Notes under the pieces: model-generated
The model's input: the letters and a program-made list of their open reading frames with translations, nothing else
What the model was told of the DNA's origin: nothing
Database searches by the model: none
Translations under genes and position numbers: made by a program
NCBI GenBank assembly: GCA_029263415.1
Contig: JAJCXN010000046.1
Coordinates: forward strand, 124,001-188,000
Direction: 5' to 3'
DNA length: 64,000 nucleotides
DNA from: Acidobacteriota bacterium
GTDB lineage: Bacteria > Acidobacteriota > Thermoanaerobaculia > Multivoradales > Multivoraceae
Shown here: positions 1-9,838 of the stretch, one piece after another
Position numbering within the stretch: position 1 is the first letter of the stretch
Layout: every line of letters starts with the position of its first letter

Positions 1-287
1 GTTTGGCTCGTCGAGCGGTCTTAGGGCTCGCACGAACGGGGTCCTTCATTTCGAACGGCTCAGGCGATTTCGTCGTCGCGTTCTCAACAGCCTCTCGGGT
101 GTCTCACGCAAGCAAGACCACCGTGAACTCCGTGCCCGTCTTAGGCAACCACGCCATGAGTCCCTTGTTCTTGGCAGTCGTCGAGGCTACCGAGGAGGCC
201 GTACTCAACGCGCTCATCGCCGCAGAGACCATAAGCGGCGCTAGAGGATCCGTGGTGCACGCGTTGCCGCACGACGCCGTGCAGTAA
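1..287 (+). CDS. P1 family aminopeptidase (DmpA-like), C-terminal part
   Basis: Only the last 95 or so codons are inside the window; the frame is open to base 1, so the true start lies upstream. The visible protein has the end of the DmpA/P1 peptidase fold: LARTGSF, NGSGDFVVAFST, then NAMSPLF-type text (NHAMSPLFLAVVEATEEAVLNAL) and a closing HALPHD. P1 peptidases are self-cleaving N-terminal nucleophile enzymes that remove N-terminal residues, often D-amino acids or beta-peptides. The nucleophile lies in the part that is missing, so activity cannot be judged. It converges on the MFS gene with a 46-base gap. Family call is by motif recognition. Confidence 0.8.
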   Translation, partial: LARRAVLGLARTGSFISNGSGDFVVAFSTASRVSHASKTTVNSVPVLGNHAMSPLFLAVVEATEEAVLNALIAAETISGARGSVVHALPHDAVQ

Positions 288-333
288 CGCGCGGGCCTCG
301 AGCCGCCAAAACGCCCTCCCTCGGCATTCCCCC

Positions 334-1581
334 TTAAGCCAAGTGGCGCTGAGGTGCACGAATGGTGAGCGCGATCACCGCACCCGCCACACTTACCGCT
401 GCCACGGCGAGGAAGGCCAGCGTGTAGCTGCCGCGTGTGTCAAACCACCAACCGACCAATGCAGGCACGGATGAAGTGAACAGCGCTCCCACCATGAAAC
501 GAATGCCCGTGGTGGTGGCAAAGGCCTGGCGACCAAAGAACAGGGCGAAGGTCGCGGCCTGAGTGATGTAGGCCATGCCAAAGCCAAGGCCGACAAAGAT
601 GACGGCCACGTATGCCTGAGTGGAGGTGGAGGCATAGGTGAAGAGCGCAAGGCCCAGACCTTCAAGCAGGAGCGCGAGTCCGAGCAGCCGCGGCGGAGAG
701 ATGAAGTCGCCCAATGCGCCACTGAGTCGACCCAACGTGCTCACCAGCGCCATCGATCCCAGGATCGCGGCGATGACTTCGACCTCGAGACCGGTGTCCT
801 GCAGGTGCAACCGGCTGTGGTTGTTCAGCACGTACCACGGCACTGCGTAACCCAAACCACAGATCAGCATCAGAAGAAACTGCGGCGTTCGGATCGCCTC
901 TCGGGCGGTCCAAAGATCAACATCTTTCGCTTGTCCCTTTGGCCTCGACGACTCGATCTCTGCTTGATCCTTAGCTCCGTCCGGCAACTGCCCCACCGAC
1001 TCTGGCGCGTCGCGAATGACGGCGTAGGCCACCATACCCAAGACCACACACAACACAGCCACCACCACCCAACCTATGCGCCACGTGGCGTTCACTACCA
1101 GCCACGCGTTCAGTCGATAGATCAGTGGCGCCATGACCCCACCGGCGGTCAACAGTCCAGCCAACACTCGAGCGCGGTATTTGACAAACCAGGTTGAGGC
1201 TAGCGTCTGCGTCGGCAAGACGACGGCGAACGAATTCACCATCATCGCGAACACGCCATAGACCAACACTAGCGACCACAATCCTTGGGCTTGGCTGGTC
1301 AGGTAGTAACCGATCGCGCTCGCTAAGTATCCGGCGGTCATGGTTCGTCTGGCACCGAATCGCGTCAACGCCACGCCGACCAGCGGCGAAGCGAGTCCGC
1401 CAGCTAACAGGCCAACACCAAACGCCAACCCGCCTTGAGCGCGAGAGAGACCCAACTCTTCGAGCATTTCGGGTAGCAAGAAGCCCCAGGTGTAGAACGG
1501 CATCACCCCGAGGCCATACAAGAGCCACGCCACAGCTGACATCGGCCAGCCGTAGAAAATTCGTCGCTCGCTCAAAGGCAC
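334..1581 (-). CDS. MFS transporter (monocarboxylate/oxalate-type)
   Basis: A 415-residue inner-membrane carrier of the major facilitator superfamily with about twelve hydrophobic segments. The N-terminus RRIFYGWPMSAVAWLLYGLG and the loop LTRFGARRTMTAGYL (the MFS motif A position between helices 2 and 3) resemble the OFA/monocarboxylate porter group, so an organic acid is the likeliest substrate, but that is inference. The frame is open for 108 codons further upstream, but that stretch is Arg/Cys rich and unlike MFS. The GTG at 1581 has a good ribosome site (AAAGGAC, about 4 bases away) and gives normal family length. It is divergent from the acyl-CoA dehydrogenase gene. Confidence 0.85.
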   Translation of the reverse strand: MPLSERRIFYGWPMSAVAWLLYGLGVMPFYTWGFLLPEMLEELGLSRAQGGLAFGVGLLAGGLASPLVGVALTRFGARRTMTAGYLASAIGYYLTSQAQGLWSLVLVYGVFAMMVNSFAVVLPTQTLASTWFVKYRARVLAGLLTAGGVMAPLIYRLNAWLVVNATWRIGWVVVAVLCVVLGMVAYAVIRDAPESVGQLPDGAKDQAEIESSRPKGQAKDVDLWTAREAIRTPQFLLMLICGLGYAVPWYVLNNHSRLHLQDTGLEVEVIAAILGSMALVSTLGRLSGALGDFISPPRLLGLALLLEGLGLALFTYASTSTQAYVAVIFVGLGFGMAYITQAATFALFFGRQAFATTTGIRFMVGALFTSSVPALVGWWFDTRGSYTLAFLAVAAVSVAGAVIALTIRAPQRHLA

Positions 1582-2051
1582 CGTCCTTTCGTTCTTCGGT
1601 TGGATCGCGTTCTTGCTCGCCGTTCCGGATAGCTCTTTCACGAAGGGTTCAACTCGATACCGAAAGCTGTGAGTTCTTCGGCAACAAGGTATCAATAGAC
1701 GGCAGGATCCTCTAGCCGCATCCAGCCACATCGAGTTTCCAACACGAAGGGTCCGAACAGGACGATACCCGCGCGACCATCGGGTGGTCACCCAGAACCG
1801 CCTCCTGGCATTGAGGAACGTGGCTCGATCTGGAACTCGCAAAGAACACCCACAGTCCACCTTCCGACCGGGCAAGATCACAAACGCGTACAGTTGCAGG
1901 GGCACTCGGTTCGGGGCTTAGCGGCAGCCTTCGAGGCCCTTCACTTGGCTGACTGAACTCACGACCCTGCTAACCTGCGCCTCTCGAAAGAACAGCTACA
2001 CAGGGCTTCGCCTATGAAGGCCCACTCGCGCACCGACCCAGGAGACCAAAG
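1582..2051. other. 470-base divergent intergenic region
   Basis: This gap separates the MFS start (minus strand) from the acyl-CoA dehydrogenase start (plus strand), so it should hold both promoters. I see no RNA gene and no convincing pair of -35/-10 boxes. An AGGAG ribosome site lies at about 2039-2043 for the downstream gene. The open minus-strand frame through the left two thirds does not look like protein. Confidence 0.5.
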
Positions 2052-3356
2052 ATGCCGAACCAACAGTCAGACACAGATGTCACCGGCTTCAACCCGGAAC
2101 TGTTCAACCTCGCCATGTCGGAGGAGGCAAAACCTCTCCTGATCAAAGTTAAGAAGTTCATCGCCGATCACGTCGAGCCGATCAGCGCGAAGTTCTTCGA
2201 ACTCGGAGCTGATCGAGAGGATCGCTGGAGCTACACCCCTGAACAGATCCAACTCTTGGACAGCGCAAAGAGCAAGGCGAAGAAGCTCGGGTTGTGGAAT
2301 TTCTTCTTGCCCGACGCAGAAACCGGCGAAGGCCTCAAGAACCTCGACTACGCTTACATCGCCGCTGAGCTTGGTAAGACTCCCCTCGCCTCCGAGTGCC
2401 TCAACTGCTCAGCACCCGACACCGGCAACATGGAAGTGCTCGAGCGCGTCGGCACCCCGGAGCAGAAAGAGAAGTGGCTCAAACCTCTCCTCAACGGCGA
2501 GATCCGCTCCTGCTTTGGCATGACCGAACCTCACCTCGCCTCGTCCGATGCTAAGAACATCGGCACGCAAGCAGTCCTAGACGGCAACGAATGGGTGATC
2601 AACGGCGAGAAGTACTACATCTCAGGGGCCGGTGACCCGCGCTGCAAGATCATGATCTGCATGGTGAAGACCAATCCTGACGGCCCGTCCCATCGGCAGC
2701 AGTCGCAGATCCTGGTGCCCATGGACGCACCCGGTCTCGAGATCCTGGGCCCCATGCACGTGTTCGGCAAAGACGACGCACCTCACGGTCACATGCACCT
2801 TCGATTCGTGAACTGCCGCGTTCCCAAGGAGAACATTCTTCTTGGCGAAGGCCGCGGCTTTGAGATTTCCCAGGTCCGTCTCGGACCTGGCCGTATTCAC
2901 CACTGCATGCGCTCGATCGGGCAAGCCGAAAAGGCACTCGATCTGATGATCAAGCGCGGCATGGAGCGCGTTGCGTTTGGCAAGCCAATCATCAAGCTAG
3001 GTAAGAACATCGAAGTCATCTCACGCGCCCGCATCGACATCGACGCTATGCGCTTGATGGTGCTTCAAGCTGCCAAAGCGATGGACGTCTTAGGCAACCA
3101 AGAGGCTCGCATCTACGTGCACGCGGTCAAAGCACTGGTACCTGAGAAGGTCTGCTTGATCATCGATCAAGCGATCCAAATGTTCGGCGCCACCGGCGTT
3201 TCGCAATGGACTCCGCTCGCCGACATGTACACCTCGCAGCGAACCCTACGCCTCGCAGACGGTCCCGACGAAGTGCATCACATGGTGGTTGGCCGCGCCC
3301 AAGTGCGCAAGTACCACGAGGGCGAAGAGAACATCGTTCAGATACAGCGCGGCTAG
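2052..3356 (+). CDS. acyl-CoA dehydrogenase, ACAD10/11-like
   Basis: A 434-residue flavoprotein that would oxidise an acyl-CoA to the enoyl-CoA, passing electrons to ETF. The FAD/substrate region CFGMTEPHLASSDAKNI is at about residues 156-172, and the C-terminal helical domain has GPGRIHHCMR and MFGATGVSQWTPLADMY. Where medium-chain enzymes have the catalytic Glu in a YEGT motif, this protein has ADGPDEVH (about 402-409), so an Asp falls at the aligned position. ADGPDEVH is typical of the ACAD10/11 branch. The start has an AGGAG site 8 bases upstream. Its best partner in the window is the MFE-2-like dehydrogenase at 7.4 kb. Confidence 0.92.
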   Translation: MPNQQSDTDVTGFNPELFNLAMSEEAKPLLIKVKKFIADHVEPISAKFFELGADREDRWSYTPEQIQLLDSAKSKAKKLGLWNFFLPDAETGEGLKNLDYAYIAAELGKTPLASECLNCSAPDTGNMEVLERVGTPEQKEKWLKPLLNGEIRSCFGMTEPHLASSDAKNIGTQAVLDGNEWVINGEKYYISGAGDPRCKIMICMVKTNPDGPSHRQQSQILVPMDAPGLEILGPMHVFGKDDAPHGHMHLRFVNCRVPKENILLGEGRGFEISQVRLGPGRIHHCMRSIGQAEKALDLMIKRGMERVAFGKPIIKLGKNIEVISRARIDIDAMRLMVLQAAKAMDVLGNQEARIYVHAVKALVPEKVCLIIDQAIQMFGATGVSQWTPLADMYTSQRTLRLADGPDEVHHMVVGRAQVRKYHEGEENIVQIQRG

Positions 3357-3393
3357 CAGCCTATTGAAAAGCTCGCGCGGCGCCGCAGGCCTC

Positions 3394-5865
3394 CTAGTCT
3401 CCGCGCAGAGCAGTGAGCGGGTCCACTGATGTTGCTCGCCGCGCCGCAAACAGCGTTGCGAGCAACACCGTGATCATCAACAGCAAAGAGACTCCAATGA
3501 AGGTGGCTGAGTCTGTGGCTGAGACGCCATAGACCAGTTGCTCGAGCACTCGGGTCGCTGCGAATGCGCCGCCCACGCCCACGGCAACACCAACAGCGGC
3601 CAGTAGTAGACCCTGCTTGAGCACCAAGGCACGGACTTGACCGAGTTGGGCCCCTAGGGCAATCCGCACTCCAAACTCCTGAGTCCGCTGCGAGATGATG
3701 TAGCTCAGCGTGGCGTAAACACCAATCACACCCAGCAGCAACGCTACGCTCGAGGCGATTGCGAGCATCACCAGTGCAAACGACGTCCGTGCGAAAGAAG
3801 CTTCATAGACCTCTTCCATGGTGCGTCCTCCGATCACCGGGATATCGGGATGCAGCGAAGCCACAATCCGCTCCGCTGGCCGCAACACACTCATCGGATC
3901 CATGCCCTCCTCAACCCGAACCACATAGTCGAGTCCGCGATACACAAACAGAGGATCCCCCCAAAGATCGGGATTGGTCGACGGGAAGTAGACCGCCTTG
4001 GCTGGCTCTTCTTCGATCCCGTCGTCGTAGACATTACTCGCGACCCCAACGATCTCCCACCAAGCTTCCGATTCTGGATCGTCCTTGACCCGCCGGCCGA
4101 GAGCATCGTCCGCGCTCGACCAATACTCGAGTGCGAGGTTCTCGGTGATCACCACTACCTGGCGGCCTTGCTCCAGATCGTCCCATTCGATCGGCCTACC
4201 CGCGATCATCGGACGCCTTAGGGTCTCAAAGAAATCTCCGGTAACGAACTTCCATCGCCTGATCGGCGGCAACTGGCCGTCAGGTGGTTGGTGGTGTTCC
4301 ACCCAAAGTCCGTCGCTTGAGCCTTCTCCTGAAAGCGGCAAATTGGATGCGCCTGCCACCGATGTGACCCCAGGTAATCGAGCTAGCTCTTTGGCCAAGC
4401 GCTCTTCAAACTGAGACGCCTCGATCGCGTCGGGAATGAGTGAACGCGGCACGTTGACCCCGAAGGTGAGCACCTGATCGGCATCTGAGAATCCTGGGTC
4501 AACCTCAAACAGCTTCACGGATGTTCGGATCATTAGGCCCGAGCCAATCAACAGCACCAAAGCCAAGCCGATCTGAGCGACCACCAAACCGTGTCGCAAA
4601 AGATGGGCCTGCCGACCAACAGTCGCGGAACGGCCGCCTTCCTTGAGGTCGCCCATGAGCTTGGTCGCACGCAGACGCAGCGCAGGAAAGGTTCCGAACA
4701 GCACGCCAGCGACCAACGACAGGACCAATGCGAAGAGCAAGACCGGCACGTTAATCCCGATCTCATGAAGCCGCGGTAGCGAGCTTGGTGCCAAGGAGTG
4801 AAGCACCCGGAGTGCGCCTGCCGCGAATGCAAGACCAAGGCCTCCCCCAAGGGCACTCAACAGCAGACTCTCAGTGAGAAACTGCTTGTAGATATCCAGC
4901 CGGGAGGCTCCGATCGCGGTCCGAAGGGCAACCTCTCGACTTCTACCGTCAGCCCGGACTAAAAACAGGTTGGCGACATTGGCAAATGCAACCAATAGCA
5001 GTACACCAACGGTGCCAATGAGGACCCACAGCACACTGCGCACGTTGCCCACCACATCTTCGATCAGCGGCCGAGCGAAAGTGCTGAAGCCAGCCTCTTG
5101 CATCATCGATAAGGACAGTCCCCGAGTGAACTCTTCGGTCGAGGGCTCGATGAGCAGCGATAGCTCGGGCCCCACCGAGTCAACCGAGGCACCGTCTGAT
5201 AACCGGGCGATGCTGCGGTAGTTGAACTGTCCCATCGAGGTGTTGGCTCGATCAAACCCTTGTGGAAGGAACAGATCGGCCCGCTGATCGAGCACCCTGA
5301 AGCGAGGCGGCGTGACGCCCAGGATTTCTCGTGGCACACCCGACACCGTGAGCGTTTGGCCCACCGCCTCCTGCGCCCCGCCGAACTGCGTCACCGCCGT
5401 ATGGTAAGACAGAACCGCCGTAGGAGCAGCGCCTGCTTCATCGTCCTCCTGATTGAACCAACGCCCAGCAACAACCTTCACTCCGAGCAGCGCAAGCAGT
5501 TCATGAGTGGTTCTGATGGCGTCGATTTCTTCGGGCGTAGCTCGGCCGGTTAACGAAACGCTCGTTGAATCGTACAAGGCCAGGCTGTCAATGCTCTTTG
5601 CCTGATCGCGAAAGGTGAAGTAGAGCGCCGCCGATTGGGTGATCTCGGGGAAGCCGAGGCCCGGCGCTGCATTCCAGATGCCCACTAACCGCTCCGGTTG
5701 TTGATACGGCAGCGGCTTGAACAACACGTTGTAGGCGACACTGAAGATTGCGATGTTGGCGCCGACTCCGAGAGCCAGGGTGAGAACCGCAGTTGCAGTG
5801 AAACTCGGAGCTCGAAGCAGGCGTGACAGGGAGCGTGCCAGAGGAGCTGTTTGGAGCATCGACAT
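3394..5865 (-). CDS. ABC transporter permease, ADOP (duplicated MacB/FtsX) family
   Basis: An 823-residue membrane protein with two MacB-periplasmic plus FtsX permease units in tandem. It starts with [30 protein letters not shown], the signature of ADOP permeases. The first FtsX helices lie at about 265-400 ([28 protein letters not shown]); a second periplasmic domain follows, and the second FtsX block closes the protein ([24 protein letters not shown]). Such proteins are numerous in Acidobacteriota and are thought to export peptides or drugs. There is no ATPase gene beside it (orphan) and no PadR regulator, which often accompanies the family. ATG at 5865 has GAGG 6 bases upstream; ATG at 5859 is possible. 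Confidence 0.9.
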   Translation of the reverse strand: MSMLQTAPLARSLSRLLRAPSFTATAVLTLALGVGANIAIFSVAYNVLFKPLPYQQPERLVGIWNAAPGLGFPEITQSAALYFTFRDQAKSIDSLALYDSTSVSLTGRATPEEIDAIRTTHELLALLGVKVVAGRWFNQEDDEAGAAPTAVLSYHTAVTQFGGAQEAVGQTLTVSGVPREILGVTPPRFRVLDQRADLFLPQGFDRANTSMGQFNYRSIARLSDGASVDSVGPELSLLIEPSTEEFTRGLSLSMMQEAGFSTFARPLIEDVVGNVRSVLWVLIGTVGVLLLVAFANVANLFLVRADGRSREVALRTAIGASRLDIYKQFLTESLLLSALGGGLGLAFAAGALRVLHSLAPSSLPRLHEIGINVPVLLFALVLSLVAGVLFGTFPALRLRATKLMGDLKEGGRSATVGRQAHLLRHGLVVAQIGLALVLLIGSGLMIRTSVKLFEVDPGFSDADQVLTFGVNVPRSLIPDAIEASQFEERLAKELARLPGVTSVAGASNLPLSGEGSSDGLWVEHHQPPDGQLPPIRRWKFVTGDFFETLRRPMIAGRPIEWDDLEQGRQVVVITENLALEYWSSADDALGRRVKDDPESEAWWEIVGVASNVYDDGIEEEPAKAVYFPSTNPDLWGDPLFVYRGLDYVVRVEEGMDPMSVLRPAERIVASLHPDIPVIGGRTMEEVYEASFARTSFALVMLAIASSVALLLGVIGVYATLSYIISQRTQEFGVRIALGAQLGQVRALVLKQGLLLAAVGVAVGVGGAFAATRVLEQLVYGVSATDSATFIGVSLLLMITVLLATLFAARRATSVDPLTALRGD

Positions 5866-6055
5866 AGAGAGCCTCTGGGTTGAGGGTGGGGCAACCTCCG
5901 CGCGGCGGCGGCCGAACTACAAAGAATGACGCTCACCGAGGCAGAAGGTTTCTCCCGTTTGACTGAATGCCGAGGAGGCCTCAGATGACCGAAGCCGCTA
6001 TGCTCTAGCCTTCCCTCACCTACAGCTCTGTTGACCAACTCCAGATTCGGCCCCA

Positions 6056-7414
6056 ATGATGACTTGGTTGCCCCTCCTTGTGCAGACCGTTACCGCGGCT
6101 CTGCTGATCGTGCTCACAACCTATGTGTGCCTACGCCGGCCACCGAGTTTGATGTGGCCCGACCTGTTGATTTTGCAGCTCTTGGAGCTTTGTTTTGTTG
6201 TCGGTGATGCCCTCACCTTCCATGCCACCGGCATGGTTCAGCTAGAAATCGGTCTTGGCTTCTTGTATCTGGGCGCGATTAGCGGACCTGCTTGGCTGTT
6301 CAGAGTCAGCACGGCCATGTTGCTTCTGCGCGAGCCTCGACTTGAATGGCCACGCACTGCGCGCAAGGTGGCGGCGGTCTGGGCTTGCGGTGCAAGCGCG
6401 ATTGCACTCACCAACCCGCTGCACCACGCCTTCTTGATTCCAGTGCTCGATGGTCGCAACCACTATCAACCTCTCTGGTGGTTCATCTCGCTCGGTGGGT
6501 GGGCTCTAATGGCGGGTTCTGGTGTGGTCTTCGGCCACCGGCTCTGGCTCACGCTTAAGAATCAAGTCCACGACGCGGCCATGGGTAACTCTCGCGAGGC
6601 GATCAACGCTGGGCTGCTGCTGGTCGCGAGCCTGCTACCGGTGGTCGGCAACGCCGCTTGGGTCGCGATTCCCAGTCTGACTTTCGACCCGTCCGCGAGC
6701 GGGCTCGCGCTCTCAGCCCTGCTCGTCACCTGGGGTGTGTACCAAACACGCATCTTCGAGATCTTGCCCGTCAGCTTCAAAGCAGTCCTAGACCACGACC
6801 CCGACGCCATCATGATCTACAGCGCCAACCACCGCATCGGTTACGCCAACCCTGCTGCAGCCATCCTGTTGGCGGAGGCGACCTCGATCGCGGACCCGAC
6901 GGGGCTCTCGATCGACGAGGTGTTCGACCAACTGTTCGACCGAACCAGCGGAGTTCAGCCGCTGCCAAGCGACGACCTCAGTCGAGAGGCGGGCCCTGCA
7001 GCGTTCACTGCCCGAGACCGGTTCCAACGCAAACTCCGCCTCAGTTCCTTCTCTTTGAACACCGCTCGTGGGCGCCCGGTGAGCGCAATCCGGATGCGGG
7101 ACATCACCCTGGACGAGGCCCGTAAGCGCAACCGCGCGACCGCCATGAACCGTCTCGAACAGGACTTGCATCGGCTCGTTCAGCCCGCAATTCAGTCGTC
7201 AGATCGCGCACTGGTTCTGCTGGGCCCCGCTACCAGCAGAGACCGTCGTCTCAAAGAGCAGGTGCGCACCGTGCGCAGCACTCTCGGCCAACTCCAAGGC
7301 GGCATCCGTGCAGCACTAGAACTCCATCTACGCGGCAAGAGCAGCGCCACACTCCTTCAACAAGAGCAGAGCAGCAGCAGCGGAACCGTAGTGCCTCCTG
7401 AAATCCGACGCTAG
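6056..7414 (+). CDS. 7TM receptor-PAS protein lacking a histidine kinase domain
   Basis: A 452-residue protein. About seven hydrophobic helices fill residues 1-225 and contain LTNPLHHAF, typical of the N-terminal 7TM sensor region of some histidine kinases. A PAS-like domain follows (VLDHDPDAIMIYSANHRIGYANPAA, about 242-270) and runs to the MRDIT strand near 347. The last ~100 residues (EARKRNRATAMNRLEQDLHRLVQPAI and on) are helical with an HRL motif where a dimerisation helix would be, but no N, G1 or G2 ATP-binding boxes. It is therefore a sensor with an unknown output, or a degenerate kinase. It stands alone, convergent with the SDR gene 25 bases away. Either of two adjacent ATGs could be the start. 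Confidence 0.72.
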   Translation: MMTWLPLLVQTVTAALLIVLTTYVCLRRPPSLMWPDLLILQLLELCFVVGDALTFHATGMVQLEIGLGFLYLGAISGPAWLFRVSTAMLLLREPRLEWPRTARKVAAVWACGASAIALTNPLHHAFLIPVLDGRNHYQPLWWFISLGGWALMAGSGVVFGHRLWLTLKNQVHDAAMGNSREAINAGLLLVASLLPVVGNAAWVAIPSLTFDPSASGLALSALLVTWGVYQTRIFEILPVSFKAVLDHDPDAIMIYSANHRIGYANPAAAILLAEATSIADPTGLSIDEVFDQLFDRTSGVQPLPSDDLSREAGPAAFTARDRFQRKLRLSSFSLNTARGRPVSAIRMRDITLDEARKRNRATAMNRLEQDLHRLVQPAIQSSDRALVLLGPATSRDRRLKEQVRTVRSTLGQLQGGIRAALELHLRGKSSATLLQQEQSSSSGTVVPPEIRR

Positions 7415-7439
7415 TCGCAACCTCTATGGCTCGAGCGAC

Positions 7440-8285
7440 CTACCAGTCGACGATCCGTTGAATCACAGCCTCGATCTCTTCAACCTCCCAAGGCTGGTTT
7501 GAACGCCGCTTGGTGGTGCCATGGCTGGTCATCATCTTATAGATCATCAAGTGGTTGGCGTCGGCGCCGAAGGTCTGACCGGTAATCCGAGCACCCTTGT
7601 CTGACGCTAAGAACGCCACGATCGGAGCGATGTACTCAGGCCCATAGTTCTCGACGCCCTGCACACCAGGAAGATCTTCTGTCATACGCGTAAGAGCTGC
7701 TGGGGCGATTGCATTGACTGTGATCTGGTGCTTCGAGAACTCCCACGCTGCAATACGAGTCAAGGCATGGATGCCCATTTTGGCCGCACCGTAGTTGGCC
7801 TGTCCGAAATTGCCGAGCAGGCCGGAACTCGAAGAGGTGTTGATGATCCTGCCACCGCCCGCCTGCGCCACCATTTGACGGGCAGCAGCCTGCAAGCAGA
7901 AGAAGGTGCCATGCAGGTGAACCTCGATCACACTAAACCATTCCTCAGGCGTGGTCTTGAGAATCGTTCGATCACGCAGGATGCCTGCATTGTTGACCAA
8001 CACATCAATCCGACCGAAGGCATCCACTGCGGAGGAAACGATGTTCGTCGCCGCTTCGACGCTTCCCACCGCGTCCTTACTCGCTACTGCCTCTCCTCCA
8101 GCCGCAGTGATCTCTTCAACAACCTGATCAGCCGCGTCGCCCGATCCGGAGCCATCTCGAGATCCACCCGGATCGTTGACAACGACCTTGGCTCCAAGCT
8201 TGGAGAACAACAGAGCATGTTCTCGACCGATGCCGTTGCCCGCACCCGTGATGACCGCGACCTTGTCCTTCAATACAGACATCAT
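7440..8285 (-). CDS. short-chain dehydrogenase, MFE-2-like (3R)-hydroxyacyl-CoA dehydrogenase family
   Basis: A 281-residue Rossmann-fold oxidoreductase. The nucleotide loop TGAGNGIG is at 13-20, NNAG at 98-101, catalytic Ser near 151-154, and Tyr165/Lys169 in NYGAAK. The texts VVVNDPGGSRDGSGSG, LVNNAGILRDRT and GNFGQANYGAAKMGI match the dehydrogenase part of peroxisomal multifunctional enzyme type 2, which oxidises (3R)-hydroxyacyl-CoA. A role in beta-oxidation is inferred. I chose ATG 8285 because GGAAGGAAC lies just upstream; the longer frame adds 18 residues of no family character. It is the last of three co-directional genes with the symporter and a small membrane protein. Confidence 0.87.
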   Translation of the reverse strand: MMSVLKDKVAVITGAGNGIGREHALLFSKLGAKVVVNDPGGSRDGSGSGDAADQVVEEITAAGGEAVASKDAVGSVEAATNIVSSAVDAFGRIDVLVNNAGILRDRTILKTTPEEWFSVIEVHLHGTFFCLQAAARQMVAQAGGGRIINTSSSSGLLGNFGQANYGAAKMGIHALTRIAAWEFSKHQITVNAIAPAALTRMTEDLPGVQGVENYGPEYIAPIVAFLASDKGARITGQTFGADANHLMIYKMMTSHGTTKRRSNQPWEVEEIEAVIQRIVDW

Positions 8286-8362
8286 TTCGTTCCTTCCAAA
8301 AGCAAATGGAGCGGCACAAAGCGCCACTGGGACGAGCACTGCGGGACTTCTTCAGCAGGCCC

Positions 8363-9838
8363 TCAAAGATCCATGACCCGCTCGATGTCCGCATCAATCG
8401 GCTGGGGCTTCATCGCCAATGACAAGCCAAAGAAGAGCGTCAGCGAAACCAGAAGTGATAGCGCGCCGACGTCAATACCAAAAGGCACCGAGGCGCCGGT
8501 CACCTTGACCCCGAAGTTGATCAACAAAGACGACACGATCGCGACATTGGCGGCCGTCGCGTTGGCACGCTTCCAATTAAACCCGATCGCGACCGTGGGT
8601 ACCAACGCGGCGGCGAACGTACCCCATCCGAACGCGCCAAGCAGAGCCACAAATTCTTCGCCTGAATAAAGAGCAAAGAGCGAAGCAACGACGGCGATCA
8701 CGACCGTACCGATGCGAGCCCAGAAGAGTTCGTTGTTCAGCGAACGTCCACGAAAGGCAGTCGGAATGTCATGGACTACAGCTGCCGCCCCGATGTTCAA
8801 AAATCCATCAGCAGTGCTCATGATCGCAGCGAACAACCCAGCAAACACTATGCCCGCGAGGAGCGGGTGCGCATAACCTTGAAGAAACGCCGAGGCCGCG
8901 TCATCCGATCGGGCAAGCTCTGGATGGCTGCCTTGCAGGACCACAGCGCGCATAGCGAGACCGATCGAAATCCACAACATGGCCGACACCGCGTAGCCCA
9001 AGACCGACACCGGCAGGATGAACTTTGCGTCGGACACCTTCTTGTTCATCATCATCTTGGTGATGATGTGCGGCTGTCCGGCCAGCCCTAGGCCAAAGAC
9101 AAAGAACCAAGACAGCGCAGTGAAGATGCCGGCGGTACCCCAAGGACCGATCGACTCGGGATCATCCTGCACCAGGATCTCGGTCATCCCTCCGAAGCCA
9201 CCCTTGATCGCTGAGATCGCAGCAATCAAAACCAACACGGCCGCGATCATCATCACGAATCCTTGGATCAGATCGGTATAGACCGAAGCGATGATGCCGC
9301 CCGTGACGCAGTAGAACACCAGCACAGCACACGAGATCGCCACGCACATCTCGAGACTGATGTTTCCGAATGTCGACGCCAGGATCCCCTGTAACACAGT
9401 GGCCATCGCACGAATCTGGGTCGCCAGGTAGCCCATCACGCCCAGCAGAATCGCAAGCGCAGTAAAGAACCGCGTGGATTCGCTCTTGTAGCGGGCGGCC
9501 ACTGCATCCGGCAATGAGATTGAGCCCCGCAGACCAGCGAACAAGCGCAGTCGCTTGGCCAAGAGGAAGAAGGCGAGTACGAAGCCAAGGCCCGCACACA
9601 CCACCATCCAAAGCGAACTTGCGCCCATCCGATATACCAGACCTGGACCGCCGACGAACCCAAACCCGGACAGCGTGCTCGAGAACACCGCCAGCCCAGT
9701 CACGAAAATGCCGAGATCGCGACCTGCCATAAAGAAGTCGTGTGCCGACTTGGTGCGTCGTAGCGCCCAAAGTCCCACCACGATGCAGACCACGAGATAA
9801 GCGAAAACGCACGCGAGAATGATGTGGTCGCGCGACAT
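8363..9838 (-). CDS. sodium:solute symporter (SSS family)
   Basis: A 491-residue inner-membrane carrier with about thirteen helices in the LeuT-like SSS fold. It has FFMAGRDLGIFVTGLAVFSSTLSGFGFVGGPGLVYRMG near the N-terminus, the YTDLIQGFVMM segment, AGQPHIITKMMM, and GLFAAIMSTADGFLNIGAAAVVHDI, where the ST of MSTAD corresponds to Na+ site residues of the family. Related members carry acetate, proline or other small acids; the actual substrate is unknown. Its ATG overlaps the stop of the upstream 185-residue membrane protein by one base (TAATG), implying translational coupling. Confidence 0.9.
   Translation of the reverse strand: MSRDHIILACVFAYLVVCIVVGLWALRRTKSAHDFFMAGRDLGIFVTGLAVFSSTLSGFGFVGGPGLVYRMGASSLWMVVCAGLGFVLAFFLLAKRLRLFAGLRGSISLPDAVAARYKSESTRFFTALAILLGVMGYLATQIRAMATVLQGILASTFGNISLEMCVAISCAVLVFYCVTGGIIASVYTDLIQGFVMMIAAVLVLIAAISAIKGGFGGMTEILVQDDPESIGPWGTAGIFTALSWFFVFGLGLAGQPHIITKMMMNKKVSDAKFILPVSVLGYAVSAMLWISIGLAMRAVVLQGSHPELARSDDAASAFLQGYAHPLLAGIVFAGLFAAIMSTADGFLNIGAAAVVHDIPTAFRGRSLNNELFWARIGTVVIAVVASLFALYSGEEFVALLGAFGWGTFAAALVPTVAIGFNWKRANATAANVAIVSSLLINFGVKVTGASVPFGIDVGALSLLVSLTLFFGLSLAMKPQPIDADIERVMDL

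Noticed and set aside
1650-1690. T-arm-like GGGTTCAACTC
   Set aside because: No acceptor, D or anticodon arms can be drawn around it, so it is not a tRNA.
241-1715. Inverted CTAGAGGATCC / GGATCCTCTAG flanking the MFS gene
   Set aside because: The left copy at 241-251 is inside the conserved aminopeptidase coding region and reads as normal protein. The 11-base match is most likely chance and not a mobile-element end.
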